A stretch of 20,970 bases of DNA from CAZJBS01 sp964544475 (GTDB lineage: Bacteria > CLD3 > SB21): contig CAZJBS010000042.1 of the NCBI GenBank assembly GCA_964544475.1, forward strand, positions 1-20,970, written 5' to 3'. Both the position numbers and the translations under genes were made by a program. Below, piece by piece: positions 1 through 7,287 of this stretch. The notes beneath the pieces are model-generated. The model was not told the DNA's origin, ran no database searches, and saw nothing but the letters and a program-made list of their open reading frames with translations. The number at the start of each line of letters is the position of its first letter. Within the stretch, counting starts at the first letter, position 1.

Positions 1-568
1 CGAGTACCACAACAGGCTCAGGTCCGCGTTTTGAAATGCATTTGATGATCATTGCGCCAAACAAGATCAGCTCTATGGCATTCAGGATAGCATCGGCATT
101 AACGAAGACTGCCGACGAAACGATGTATTTCGTACCAACGACCAATCGGACGATCGTAACTGCCGGTAGTCCCACAAAGACGATAAATGCGAGCAAGTGC
201 CCCCTCAGAGTAAGCCGGTTCGATTTGAGACCGGCTAGCCAAACACCTGGAATCAGAAAACACCCGATGAGAAGAAGGTAATCATTAAACGTTTTCAGTT
301 CGATTTCCTCCGATTCTGGTGTTGGGCTGGTCACGTATCTGGAATCTACGTAACCCTCTTGGTGGCCAGCCCGAACTTGATACCATCCGTCATTTCTTTT
401 GTCCAACACCTCCAACTCTGTTCCTCCAGGCAAGACCGTAACAACGGGACTCCCTTTTGATGGAGCTTCCCTCAGATTGAGGTTTGTGGTCGTCACGACA
501 CGATCCGAAGGCGGCACGAATAGCGCGAAAAGGAAAACCAACGCGAATGGCCCACAACTCAAGTTCAT
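1..568 (-). CDS. Partial secreted/membrane protein with bacterial SH3 domain
   Basis: A reading frame open from an ATG at 568 to the window edge (189 codons, no stop) encodes a signal-like hydrophobic start (residues 6-19, FPFALVFLFALF-type). It then encodes an SH3_3-like domain at about residues 24-79, with the characteristic LNLREAPS start, a GGTELEVLD turn and a GWYQVRAG...GYVDSRYV end. Three or four hydrophobic helices follow (about 97-113, 124-142, 148-176). Bacterial SH3 domains usually bind cell wall or protein ligands outside the cytoplasm; here the domain would sit in the periplasm ahead of a membrane anchor. The C-terminus lies outside the window. The ribosome site is weak, so a start slightly upstream (TTG in frame at 601) is possible. 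The frame and domain are seen in the sequence; the role is unknown. Base composition is more AT-rich than most of the window. Confidence 0.8.
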   Translation of the reverse strand, partial: MNLSCGPFALVFLFALFVPPSDRVVTTTNLNLREAPSKGSPVVTVLPGGTELEVLDKRNDGWYQVRAGHQEGYVDSRYVTSPTPESEEIELKTFNDYLLLIGCFLIPGVWLAGLKSNRLTLRGHLLAFIVFVGLPAVTIVRLVVGTKYIVSSAVFVNADAILNAIELILFGAMIIKCISKRGPEPVVVL

Positions 569-904
569 GAAGACAGGTCTTTCTATCTTGTGTATTCTCA
601 ATCACCGATTCATTGATCGGCATGCAAATTGGCACCAACCAGAGCTAAATCTGACCCGCATCTGTACATAAGATGCACTACCCCCCAAATGGCATAAAAA
701 AAATTCAAAATATTCTTGGAATATGTTCAAAGAACTTTACAACTGCACACGAAAGATACGAGGATAGCAGACCTTCGAAGTTTCCCAAAACCTCGAAGGT
801 CTTGATTAACGGCCCGCACCTTCCCCTTGTTTGTCTTTCCGTAAACTCCTAATTTTGTCGTAAACCTGACGGCCTTTCATTTTCACTACCGAGGAGTTCT
901 TCCA
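569..904. other. Divergent intergenic region, AT-rich
   Basis: This gap separates the minus-strand SH3 protein from the plus-strand DHDPS-family gene. It holds an AT-rich palindrome at 710-724 (ATATTC-TTG-GAATAT), the RAYT-type palindrome at 769-802, and a good Shine-Dalgarno sequence GAGGAG at 891-896, eight bases before the ATG at 905. Both genes must be driven from here, but no convincing consensus promoter stands out. The best candidate for the plus strand is a weak TTGTTT-N17-TAATTT upstream of 905. Confidence 0.5.
769..802. repeat. RAYT-type palindrome, copy 1
   Basis: Two 15-base arms (769-783 and 788-802) pair at 14 of 15 positions around a 4-base loop. The core AGACCTTCGA...TCGAAGGTCT matches the palindromes around and inside the transposase gene at 1954. 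It is followed by CTTGATTAA, the same tail seen after the copy at 2563-2597, which suggests a shared extended element. It lies about 100 bases upstream of the DHDPS-family gene. Confidence 0.85.
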
Positions 905-1804
905 ATGATCACCTGGCACGGGGTCATGCCCGCCATCACGACGCCCTTCAAACCGGACCTGAGCGTGGATCATGAATTCATGTCCCGCCACATCTCATGG
1001 CTGATCGATGCCGGATGCAGGGGGATCGTACCACTCGGATCGTTGGGCGAAGGGGCGACGTTGACATTCGAAGAAAAAGTCCGGATTCTATCGACGTGCG
1101 TGTCTGCGTGCGAGAGCAAGATACCGGTCATCGCCGGCGTATCGTCGCTGAGCACGGCGGAAGCCGTACGATTGGCGAAAGCGGCCGCCGATGCGGGCTG
1201 TGAGGGACTCATGGTCCTGCCGCCGTATGTGTATTCCACCGACTGGCGCGAAATGAAGGCCCACGTCGAAACGGTGATCCGGGCCACGACGTTGTCATGC
1301 ATGCTGTACAATAATCCGATCGCCTACCGGACGGATTTCTTGCCGGCGCATGTCGCGGAACTCGCCCACGAAAACGAGAACCTGCATGCCGTGAAGGAAT
1401 CGAGCGGAGACATCCGGCGGATTACGGCATTGCGTACGACGCTGGACGACCGTCTGGCCATTTTTGTCGGCGTCGACGACATGATCGTAGAAGGCATCTA
1501 TGCGGGCGCCACCGGTTGGATTGCGGGGTTGGTGAATGCGTTCCCGAAAGAATCGGTCGCCCTGTTCGATTTTGCCATTCATGATGACGTGAAAAGCGAA
1601 GCGGCTCTGTATCAGTGGTTCTTGCCGCTGTTGCGAATGGACACCGTGCCGAAATTCGTGCAACTGATCAAGCTTGCCCAGGAGAAAGTGGGAATGGGCC
1701 ATTCGCGTGTGCGCCCTCCGAGGCTGGAACTGACGGACACGGAATTGGCCGAGGCGGTGGCCGTCATTGATTTTGCTTTGTCGACAAGACCCAGGATGGG
1801 TTAA
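905..1804 (+). CDS. DHDPS/NAL-family lyase, probable pyrroline-4-hydroxy-2-carboxylate deaminase
   Basis: A 299-residue class I aldolase-fold enzyme. Visible family marks are the GSLGEG substrate-carboxylate loop (45-50), the proton-shuttle tyrosine in MLYNNP (Tyr135), and the Schiff-base lysine in HAVKESSGD (Lys164). The length is normal for dihydrodipicolinate synthase/N-acetylneuraminate lyase proteins. The GVMPAITTPF start and LPPYVYSTDWREMKAH stretch resemble the subgroup found in trans-4-hydroxyproline catabolism, which deaminates 1-pyrroline-4-hydroxy-2-carboxylate to alpha-ketoglutaric semialdehyde. The aldehyde dehydrogenase downstream would oxidise that product, which supports this assignment. 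A ketodeoxy-sugar-acid dehydratase feeding the same dehydrogenase is the main alternative. Start: ATG with GAGGAG eight bases upstream. The family is certain; the substrate is inferred. Confidence 0.9.
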   Translation: MITWHGVMPAITTPFKPDLSVDHEFMSRHISWLIDAGCRGIVPLGSLGEGATLTFEEKVRILSTCVSACESKIPVIAGVSSLSTAEAVRLAKAAADAGCEGLMVLPPYVYSTDWREMKAHVETVIRATTLSCMLYNNPIAYRTDFLPAHVAELAHENENLHAVKESSGDIRRITALRTTLDDRLAIFVGVDDMIVEGIYAGATGWIAGLVNAFPKESVALFDFAIHDDVKSEAALYQWFLPLLRMDTVPKFVQLIKLAQEKVGMGHSRVRPPRLELTDTELAEAVAVIDFALSTRPRMG

Positions 1805-1807
1805 ATC

Positions 1808-1853
1808 GACCTCCGGGGTTTCACATATCCAGACCTCCGAGGTTTGGGAAACC
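1808..1853. repeat. Degenerate RAYT-type repeats (half copies)
   Basis: Beginning four bases after the stop of the DHDPS-family gene, a half copy GACCTCCGGGGTTTC (1808-1822) is followed by a second copy. The left arm and loop of that copy (1825-1853) are identical over 29 bases to 1895-1923, exactly 70 bases later. The right arm of this copy is replaced by CAGGGTG, so it no longer folds into a full hairpin. These look like decayed or partly copied members of the palindrome family. Confidence 0.75.
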
Positions 1854-1898
1854 CAGGGTGTTCGTTGAAGGAAGATTGTTGAACCAGGCATGATATAT

Positions 1899-1935
1899 CC
1901 AGACCTCCGAGGTTTGGGAAACCTCGGAGGTCTGG
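1899..1935. repeat. RAYT-type palindrome, perfect copy
   Basis: A perfect 17-base inverted repeat (arms 1899-1915 and 1919-1935) around a GGG loop. Its core is CCAGACCTCCGAGGTTT. It ends 19 bases before the GTG start of the transposase, and the purine-rich ribosome site (GGAAGGAAAGG) begins inside its right arm. A hairpin here could influence translation of the transposase; that effect is an inference. Confidence 0.9.
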
Positions 1936-1953
1936 AAGGAAAGGAAAAACCAG

Positions 1954-2559
1954 GTGTCGCGTACGTTACCATTAGAACCCGGATACTTCTACCATATCTA
2001 CAATCGTGGGAATAATCGGGAAAACCTATTTCTGGAAGAAGATAACTACCAGTATTTTCTTGATCGATATTTTCACTACCTGTCTCCCGTGGTAGACACG
2101 TTCGCGTATTGTTTGTTGAAGAACCATTTCCATTTGTTGATTCGGGTAAAAACGCCGTCAGACCTTCGAGGTTTCCCAAACCTCGAAGAGCTGACGGGAA
2201 CTAACCCCAGCCGGCAATTCTCCCACTTTTTCAACTCGTATTCCAAGGCGATCAACAAGCGGTTTGGCCGGACCGGCCATCTTTTTCAAGAACGTTTCCG
2301 TCGAAAAGTGGTCGATTCGCAGAATTATCTGATCAATACGATGGCGTATATTCACAGGAACCCACAGAAACATGGATTTGTTGACGATTTCAGGCAGTAC
2401 CCGTTTTCGTCCTATCACGCTTTTGTGGATCGGAACAATCCCATGCTGGCCACGGACAAGGCGTTGGAGTGGTTTCAAGGTCTTGACGGGTTCACGGCAT
2501 TTCATGACCGGCCTTCGAACGATGGGGATTTCATGATTGAAGATGAAGATGTTGGTTAA
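1954..2559 (+). CDS. REP-associated tyrosine transposase (RAYT, Y1/IS200-like)
   Basis: A 201-residue protein of the Y1_Tnp/RAYT family of single-strand DNA nucleases that cut and join palindromic repeats. Visible are the N-terminal YHIYNRGNNRENLF motif, the metal-binding HUH pair in KNHFHLL (His58, His60), GHLFQERFRRK (108-118), and the AYIHRNPQKHGFV motif. Tyr132 in the last motif aligns with the catalytic Tyr115 of the E. coli enzyme. The SSYHAF ending is also typical. The GTG start at 1954 has AAGGA repeats just upstream. Residues about 68-81 are encoded by one of the gene's own palindromes (2156-2196), seen as SDLRGFPNLEELTG. The gene lies between two catabolic enzymes and is more AT-rich than both, which fits arrival by transfer. 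All catalytic residues are present, so it may be active. No terminal inverted repeats of a classical insertion sequence were seen. Confidence 0.95.
   Translation: MSRTLPLEPGYFYHIYNRGNNRENLFLEEDNYQYFLDRYFHYLSPVVDTFAYCLLKNHFHLLIRVKTPSDLRGFPNLEELTGTNPSRQFSHFFNSYSKAINKRFGRTGHLFQERFRRKVVDSQNYLINTMAYIHRNPQKHGFVDDFRQYPFSSYHAFVDRNNPMLATDKALEWFQGLDGFTAFHDRPSNDGDFMIEDEDVG
2156..2196. repeat. RAYT-type palindrome inside the transposase gene
   Basis: Two 19-base arms (2156-2174 and 2178-2196) around a CCC loop pair at 17 of 19 positions, including the outer CGTCAG/CTGACG. The core TTCGAGGTTT is the same as in copy 1. It keeps the reading frame of the transposase without a stop and encodes a short polar loop after the strand carrying the HUH motif. 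Confidence 0.9.
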
Positions 2560-2562
2560 CCC

Positions 2563-2597
2563 AAGAACTACGAGGTTTCCGAAACCTCGTAGCTCTT
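2563..2597. repeat. RAYT-type palindrome, downstream copy
   Basis: Sixteen-base arms (2563-2578 and 2582-2597) pair at 15 of 16 positions around a CCG loop. The inner GAGGTTT/AAACCTC core is that of the other copies, but the outer stem differs (ACTAC instead of GACCTC). It begins four bases after the transposase stop and ends 23 bases before the aldehyde dehydrogenase start. It could act as a transcript-end or RNA-stability element. Confidence 0.85.
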
Positions 2598-2620
2598 GAT
2601 TAAAAAGATATGGATTGGAC

Positions 2621-4192
2621 ATGAGTGAACTTCACGGAACATCATTGATTGGCCAGTCGACCTCCGCAACCGGGGGAACAAGGTTTCATGCCGTCAATCC
2701 CGCCACGGGAGAGGCGCTGGAGCCGGCGTTTATTTCCGCCGCGCCCGAGGATGTCGACAAGGCGGCTGACCTCGCCTCCGCCGCGTTTGATGTGTTTTCC
2801 AAAGTCTCGGGCAGAGACAAAGCGGCTTTCCTGCGGCGCGTGGCAGCAGAAATCGAATATTCCGCCGAAGCCGTCATCGCAAGGGCGCATCATGAGACGG
2901 CGCTCCCCGCGGCGCGGCTTCAATCGGAATTGGCACGGACGTGTTTTCAACTGAGGCTGTTCGCCGATGTGGCCGAGGAAGGCTCATGGGTGGATGCCCG
3001 CATCGATCATGGCGATCCGACCCGCACGCCTCTTCCAAAACCGGATGTGCGGTCAATGCTCCGTCCATTGGGACCGGTGGCGGTTTTTGGATCGAGCAAT
3101 TTTCCGCTCGCGTTTTCCGTGGCCGGCGGCGATTCCGCATCGGCACTTGCCGCCGGATGCCCGGTCATTGTCAAAGCTCACCCGGCGCATCCGGGCACAT
3201 CTGAACTGATCGGCCGGTGTGTGCAAAAGGCCATCCGTGATCTTGCGTTGCCGGAGGGGGTGTTCTCGTTGTTGTTTGATGCGAGTTACGAGACCGGCAT
3301 CCGGCTTGTGCAACATCCGGCGATCAAAGCGGTGGGATTTACCGGCTCCCGCGCCGGCGGTCATGCGTTGATGCGGGCCGCGTCGTCGCGCCAGGCGCCC
3401 ATTCCTGTCTATGCCGAAATGGGCAGCGTCAACCCGGTTTTCATTTTTCCAAACGCGATGAAGGAAAGGGCGACAGCCATTGCCGCCGGACTGCACGCGT
3501 CGGTCACACTGGGCGTGGGCCAATTCTGCACGAACCCGGGATTGGTATTTGTTCTTGACGATGCCGCGACGCAGGTTTTTGTCGCCGAACTGCAAGAACT
3601 CATGCACGCGACGCTGGAAGGGACGATGTTGACGCAAAGCATCGCCGAAGCGTATCGCTCAGGCGTTGAAGTCGTGGCGGGAACCCGGGGCGTACGAAAC
3701 GCCGACGTTGCCGAAACATCCGGCGCCGCCGGTCGCGCAGTCGTTTTTGTCACGGACGTGGAAACATACAAAGCCCACGACGTGCTGGGTCAGGAAATCT
3801 TTGGGCCAGCGACGATTGTCGTCGTGTGCCAATCGCCGGATGAATTCATAACCATGGCTTCCCGGTTGGAGGGCCAGTTGACGGCAACGGTTCATGCTAC
3901 CGATGATGAGTGGAACCAATCCCTGATCGAGGCGCTCGAAAACAAAGCAGGCCGGATCGTCTTAAACGGATTCCCGACGGGTGTCGAGGTTGGACATGCG
4001 ATGGTTCATGGCGGGCCATATCCGGCGACGTCGGACGGCATGTCCACGTCCGTCGGTACTCGGGCGATCCGGCGATTTGCAAGACCCCTGTGCTGGCAAA
4101 ATGCGAACGAGGGAATTCTGCCCGACGCCCTCAAAGAATCCAACCCCCTGCGCCTGTGGAGGCTTGTCGACGGGGAATTCAAGAAGGGTTGA
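2621..4192 (+). CDS. Aldehyde dehydrogenase, probable alpha-ketoglutaric semialdehyde dehydrogenase
   Basis: A 523-residue NAD(P)-dependent aldehyde dehydrogenase. Catalytic features are the SSNFP asparagine (Asn160), the KAHPAHPGTSE cofactor strand, the general base in YAEMGSVNP (Glu266) and the nucleophile in GQFCTNPG (Cys303). The RPLGPVAVFGSSNFPLAFS and GQFCTNPGLVF wording is typical of the 2,5-dioxovalerate dehydrogenase branch (EC 1.2.1.26), which makes 2-oxoglutarate from the semialdehyde. Such enzymes serve hydroxyproline, glucarate and pentose degradation. With the DHDPS-family gene at 905, the pair forms the last two steps of such a route. ATG at 2621 is preferred to an in-frame TTG at 2615. 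No strong ribosome site is seen, perhaps because the repeat-bearing insert displaced the original leader. Confidence 0.93.
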   Translation: MSELHGTSLIGQSTSATGGTRFHAVNPATGEALEPAFISAAPEDVDKAADLASAAFDVFSKVSGRDKAAFLRRVAAEIEYSAEAVIARAHHETALPAARLQSELARTCFQLRLFADVAEEGSWVDARIDHGDPTRTPLPKPDVRSMLRPLGPVAVFGSSNFPLAFSVAGGDSASALAAGCPVIVKAHPAHPGTSELIGRCVQKAIRDLALPEGVFSLLFDASYETGIRLVQHPAIKAVGFTGSRAGGHALMRAASSRQAPIPVYAEMGSVNPVFIFPNAMKERATAIAAGLHASVTLGVGQFCTNPGLVFVLDDAATQVFVAELQELMHATLEGTMLTQSIAEAYRSGVEVVAGTRGVRNADVAETSGAAGRAVVFVTDVETYKAHDVLGQEIFGPATIVVVCQSPDEFITMASRLEGQLTATVHATDDEWNQSLIEALENKAGRIVLNGFPTGVEVGHAMVHGGPYPATSDGMSTSVGTRAIRRFARPLCWQNANEGILPDALKESNPLRLWRLVDGEFKKG

Positions 4193-4302
4193 TACCGCCT
4201 CGCCATCTCATCTGAATTCCGCGAAAACTGAGTCTGGAAATAGCGCGTTCATCCATTGAGTTTTGTTCCCATTCTCGCGTCAATTGCACGGGGGCTTTAC
4301 AT

Positions 4303-4331
4303 TTGACATCCGCTTACTAATAATGTATATT
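4303..4331 (+). promoter_or_regulatory. Sigma70-like promoter
   Basis: A perfect -35 TTGACA (4303-4308), a 17-base AT-rich spacer and TATATT (4326-4331) form a near-consensus promoter. The predicted start of transcription is near 4338, giving a leader of about 95 bases to the gene at 4433. A perfect TATAAT at 4346-4351 lies just downstream but lacks a matching -35. Confidence 0.75.
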
Positions 4332-4432
4332 AAGACGCTTATCTATATAATACAACCATCCACTTACTGAGTTAATGCTCGTGTAAGAAAACTCCGGTAT
4401 AAAAGGCACTCTTTTAGCTGGGAGGGTTTCAT

Positions 4433-5044
4433 ATGCGGCCTATCTTATTGCTGCTGCTGGTTTCGTGCCTGGCGCGGGCACAGGATACGTCCGCCGTGCG
4501 CAGGGCCACCGCCGCGGTGCTGGATTTTCGCGCCTTGACGGTGATGAAGCATGACGACATCGTCGCGCTGACCAACAAGTTCCGCGCCTCGCTCGGTGAG
4601 ACGAAGAAATTCATCCTGCTTGAACGTTCCGACATGGAAGCCATTCTCAAGGAGCAGGATTTTTCACTGAGTGATGTCTGCAACACGGCCGAGTGTGCCG
4701 TGCAGGTGGGCCAGTTGTTGGCCGCCGAGAAAATAATCACCGGTGATCTCGGGAAGGTCGGCGAATCCTACACCGTCACCGTGCGGCTCATGGAGGTTTC
4801 GACCGGCAAAGTTGAGCAAACGGCGAGCGAAGAATACCGGGGCGCCAGCGAAGGTCTGATCGGGACGTTTGACATCCTGGCGCAGAAGCTGGCGGGCCAA
4901 TACCGGAAGGACGACCGGCTATGGTATATGCTCGGCGGGGCAGCCCTGGCCGGGGGAGGCGCCGCGGCGATCCTGCTTCTAACGGGCAAGAACGGCTCAT
5001 CCATCAAGGTCGGCCACCCGCCGGGTGCGCCGCAAGTACCGTGA
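4433..5044 (+). CDS. CsgG/TolB-N-like envelope protein with C-terminal membrane helix
   Basis: A 203-residue exported protein. Residues 1-16 form a short signal peptide. It ends in ARA-QD, suiting signal peptidase I, but also contains LVSC (Cys12), a possible though unusually short lipobox. The body (about 24-155) resembles the CsgG-like domain of envelope proteins: the AVLDF strand, FILLERSDMEAILKEQ helix, a cysteine pair in CNTAEC (Cys83, Cys88), GQLLAAEKIITGDLGKVG, and YTVTVRLMEVSTGKV. A glycine-rich membrane helix follows at 165-183, then a short tail. CsgG relatives form outer-membrane secretion pores or periplasmic scaffolds; which applies here cannot be told. GGAGGG six bases before ATG sets the start. 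It is followed 19 bases later by a type IX cargo gene, probably in one operon. Confidence 0.8.
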   Translation: MRPILLLLLVSCLARAQDTSAVRRATAAVLDFRALTVMKHDDIVALTNKFRASLGETKKFILLERSDMEAILKEQDFSLSDVCNTAECAVQVGQLLAAEKIITGDLGKVGESYTVTVRLMEVSTGKVEQTASEEYRGASEGLIGTFDILAQKLAGQYRKDDRLWYMLGGAALAGGGAAAILLLTGKNGSSIKVGHPPGAPQVP

Positions 5045-5063
5045 AAGTCCGGAGGATACCCAT

Positions 5064-7094
5064 ATGTCAAAACACGTTCTAATTATGCTGGTGACCGGCC
5101 GCGTGTTGTTCGGACAATTGGCCAACGAACCAACCGCCCAACCCACCAATCTTGTTTTTTCCGTCAGCTTCGACTCATTGATCCTGAGTTTCACCGCTTC
5201 CATAGGTGGAGCGGACGGTTACCTGATACTAAAATCGGCAGGTTCGTCTTTGCCCACGGGCGTTCCCGCCGACGGTAACGAATACAACATAGGAACATGG
5301 TTGACTGACGCCGCCGTGTGGTATGACGGACCTTCCACCAGCGTGCAAGACTCGAACCTGAACGTCGGCGCACCATATTCCTACGCCATTTTTGCCTACA
5401 ACGGCTCGGGAAGTCAACGCAACTATCTGACGACAGGGCCGCTAACCGGTACGCAGTCAACCCTCGTGGACACCATGGCTCCAACAATTACCGGGGTCAG
5501 CGCGTGGCCCTACCCGGCCACGTTTCCCGGTTGGGTTCGCGTCTCGGCCACCATCATGGATAATCACAGGGTCTGGACGGCCTTATTGGACTATCGCAAC
5601 GGATTGGAGACCGCTTTTTCTCACACCGTGGGCGTTTGGGCTCGGGATGGCCATGAGTTTTCCTTCATCATTCCCGAATCAGGGATAACGAAATCGGGTT
5701 TGTTTTTCAAAATCAGCACATCGGATTATTCCGGCCACTGGACTTCAGTCATTGGCACCATTCCTGTGATATTTACTGCAGGGGATATTTCCACCGCCTC
5801 GCCGGAAGAAGGCGCCTATCCATTTGGTTTCCCCGCAGAAACGTGGAGGATGTTTTCCGTTCCGCTCACACTCGCGAATCGTTCGGTCGCCCAAGTGCTG
5901 GCGGAGTTTGGAGAGCCCGGTAACTCCACGTGGAAGCTCTTTGACGGCAGTTATGACGTGAGCACGACCGCCCAGTTTGTTCTCGGCAAATCCTACTGGC
6001 TGAAGCAGGTTCACATGCCGGCCGGAAAACAGATCACTTTGGACATGGGCACGACGGCCTCCGCCGCGGACGGACGGATCACTTTGACTCCCGGCTGGAA
6101 TCAGATCGCCAATCCGTTTACGTGTCCGGTGGATTGGATCAGGGATACCGACGCATCCGACAACGTCCACATCAAAGGCCCGGTCGCGTATGACGGCGCC
6201 AGGTATGTCGGCATCGGCCAGACGGGCAGCACACCATTCACCGAACTCAAACCCTGGGACGGATACTGGGTCTATAATTCGGATTCCATCATCCACGTCC
6301 TGACGATCGATCCCTCGGGCGCTTTGGGAATGCTAAACAAATCCGTCAAGCTTCCGACCGGATGGCGTGTGCAGTTTGTGGTAAGAAATGGCGGCATCGA
6401 AGACCAATACAATTTTGTCGGCGCGGCGGATGATGCGATGGACGGCGAAGACCGGTATGATTTGCCGGAACTGCCGGTGATCGGAGATTTTGTGAGCGTG
6501 GCCTTTGACCATTCGTCGTCGTCCGGAAATATCGTTCCGTATACGATCGAGTACCAGGCGGCCGGAAAGAAGGGTTACGTGTGGGACATGACGGTGAACA
6601 CCAATGTTTCGGGGCGTTGCCATTTGTCGTGGACTGCAGAACGACTGCCACCGGATTTCGTCATTCGGGTGATGAATGTGAGTCGCCATGAACTCGTGGC
6701 CGATGACCCGCATGTCTTCCGGAGTGATGGATCAGACCCGGTACGATTCAGGATTTGGGTCGGGGCGGAAGAATTCGTTTCAAAGGCGCAATCCGGATTC
6801 GAAATGGGATTGCCCGGGTCATTTGCCCTGTTTGCCAACTATCCGAATCCATTCAATCCCGGCACAACCATCCGGTTTGATATGGCCCGCGCGTCGCACG
6901 TCCGAATAACGGTCCACAATCTCCTGGGTCAGAAAGTAAGAACGCTGGTGAATGACCATCTGGAAACCGGCGGTTACAGCGTGGCCTGGAATGGCTGTGA
7001 CGACCTTGGACGTCAGGTCTCGAGCGGCATCTACATCTGCCGGATGCACACCAACGAATTCACAAAAAGCAGAAAGCTGGTGCTGGTGAGGTAA
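5064..7094 (+). CDS. Secreted modular protein with type IX (FlgD-like) sorting domain
   Basis: A 676-residue protein starting at the ATG preceded by GGAGG (5051-5055). The frame is open from 5025, but the start at 5064 has the ribosome site and a signal peptide (residues 1-18, ending near LFG-QL). A fibronectin III-like module lies at about 25-130 (GYLILKSAG, YSYAIFAYN) and an Ig-like module at about 140-235. A long beta-rich region at 250-570 contains two GW/W-rich stretches around PGWNQIANPF and PWDGYWVY. The C-terminal 89 residues are the sorting domain: FALFANYPNPFNPGTTIRF, VRITVHNLLGQKVRTLV, GYSVAWNGCDDLGRQVSSGIY and the final KLVLVR. Such tails send proteins through the type IX system and are then often removed. 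No catalytic site was recognised. No secretion machinery is encoded in the window. Confidence 0.88.
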   Translation: MSKHVLIMLVTGRVLFGQLANEPTAQPTNLVFSVSFDSLILSFTASIGGADGYLILKSAGSSLPTGVPADGNEYNIGTWLTDAAVWYDGPSTSVQDSNLNVGAPYSYAIFAYNGSGSQRNYLTTGPLTGTQSTLVDTMAPTITGVSAWPYPATFPGWVRVSATIMDNHRVWTALLDYRNGLETAFSHTVGVWARDGHEFSFIIPESGITKSGLFFKISTSDYSGHWTSVIGTIPVIFTAGDISTASPEEGAYPFGFPAETWRMFSVPLTLANRSVAQVLAEFGEPGNSTWKLFDGSYDVSTTAQFVLGKSYWLKQVHMPAGKQITLDMGTTASAADGRITLTPGWNQIANPFTCPVDWIRDTDASDNVHIKGPVAYDGARYVGIGQTGSTPFTELKPWDGYWVYNSDSIIHVLTIDPSGALGMLNKSVKLPTGWRVQFVVRNGGIEDQYNFVGAADDAMDGEDRYDLPELPVIGDFVSVAFDHSSSSGNIVPYTIEYQAAGKKGYVWDMTVNTNVSGRCHLSWTAERLPPDFVIRVMNVSRHELVADDPHVFRSDGSDPVRFRIWVGAEEFVSKAQSGFEMGLPGSFALFANYPNPFNPGTTIRFDMARASHVRITVHNLLGQKVRTLVNDHLETGGYSVAWNGCDDLGRQVSSGIYICRMHTNEFTKSRKLVLVR

Positions 7095-7195
7095 ATAGAC
7101 CTGTCGGTAGCTTTGATCGGAATGTCACGTGCTTTGGCTTGAAGGCTAGCTAGTATTCGATTGGGGTTTTGCCGAGCATTTCCTGAACACACTCC

Positions 7196-7224
7196 TTGCC
7201 TCTAAAGACATTTTTGTCTATATT
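7196..7224 (+). promoter_or_regulatory. Sigma70-like promoter with palindrome in spacer
   Basis: TTGCCT (7196-7201), a 17-base spacer and TATATT (7219-7224) precede the GTG at 7288 by about 63 bases. The spacer and first -10 base hold a perfect short inverted repeat AGACA-TTTT-TGTCT (7206-7219), which could be an operator. A second one, ATACGC-N8-GCGTAT (7251-7270), lies in the predicted leader. Confidence 0.55.
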
Positions 7225-7287
7225 TCCCATCGATGGAGTGTTTATAGACGATACGCGCACTCTTGCGTATGGATAGGCGCCGTTGCC

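Noticed and set aside
36..281. An 81-residue plus-strand frame at the left edge
   Set aside because: It is antisense to the SH3 membrane protein, whose domain is clear.
1295..2179. A 294-residue minus-strand frame across the lyase and transposase
   Set aside because: It is antisense to two well-supported genes and its predicted protein has no recognisable domain.
769..2597. Repeated palindromes as a CRISPR array
   Set aside because: Copies are unevenly spaced, lie within and between genes, and differ in stem sequence; there are no uniform spacers and no cas genes.
4346..4351. Perfect TATAAT as a second promoter for the CsgG-like gene
   Set aside because: No -35-like sequence stands 16-18 bases upstream; the TTGACA/TATATT pair just before it is better.
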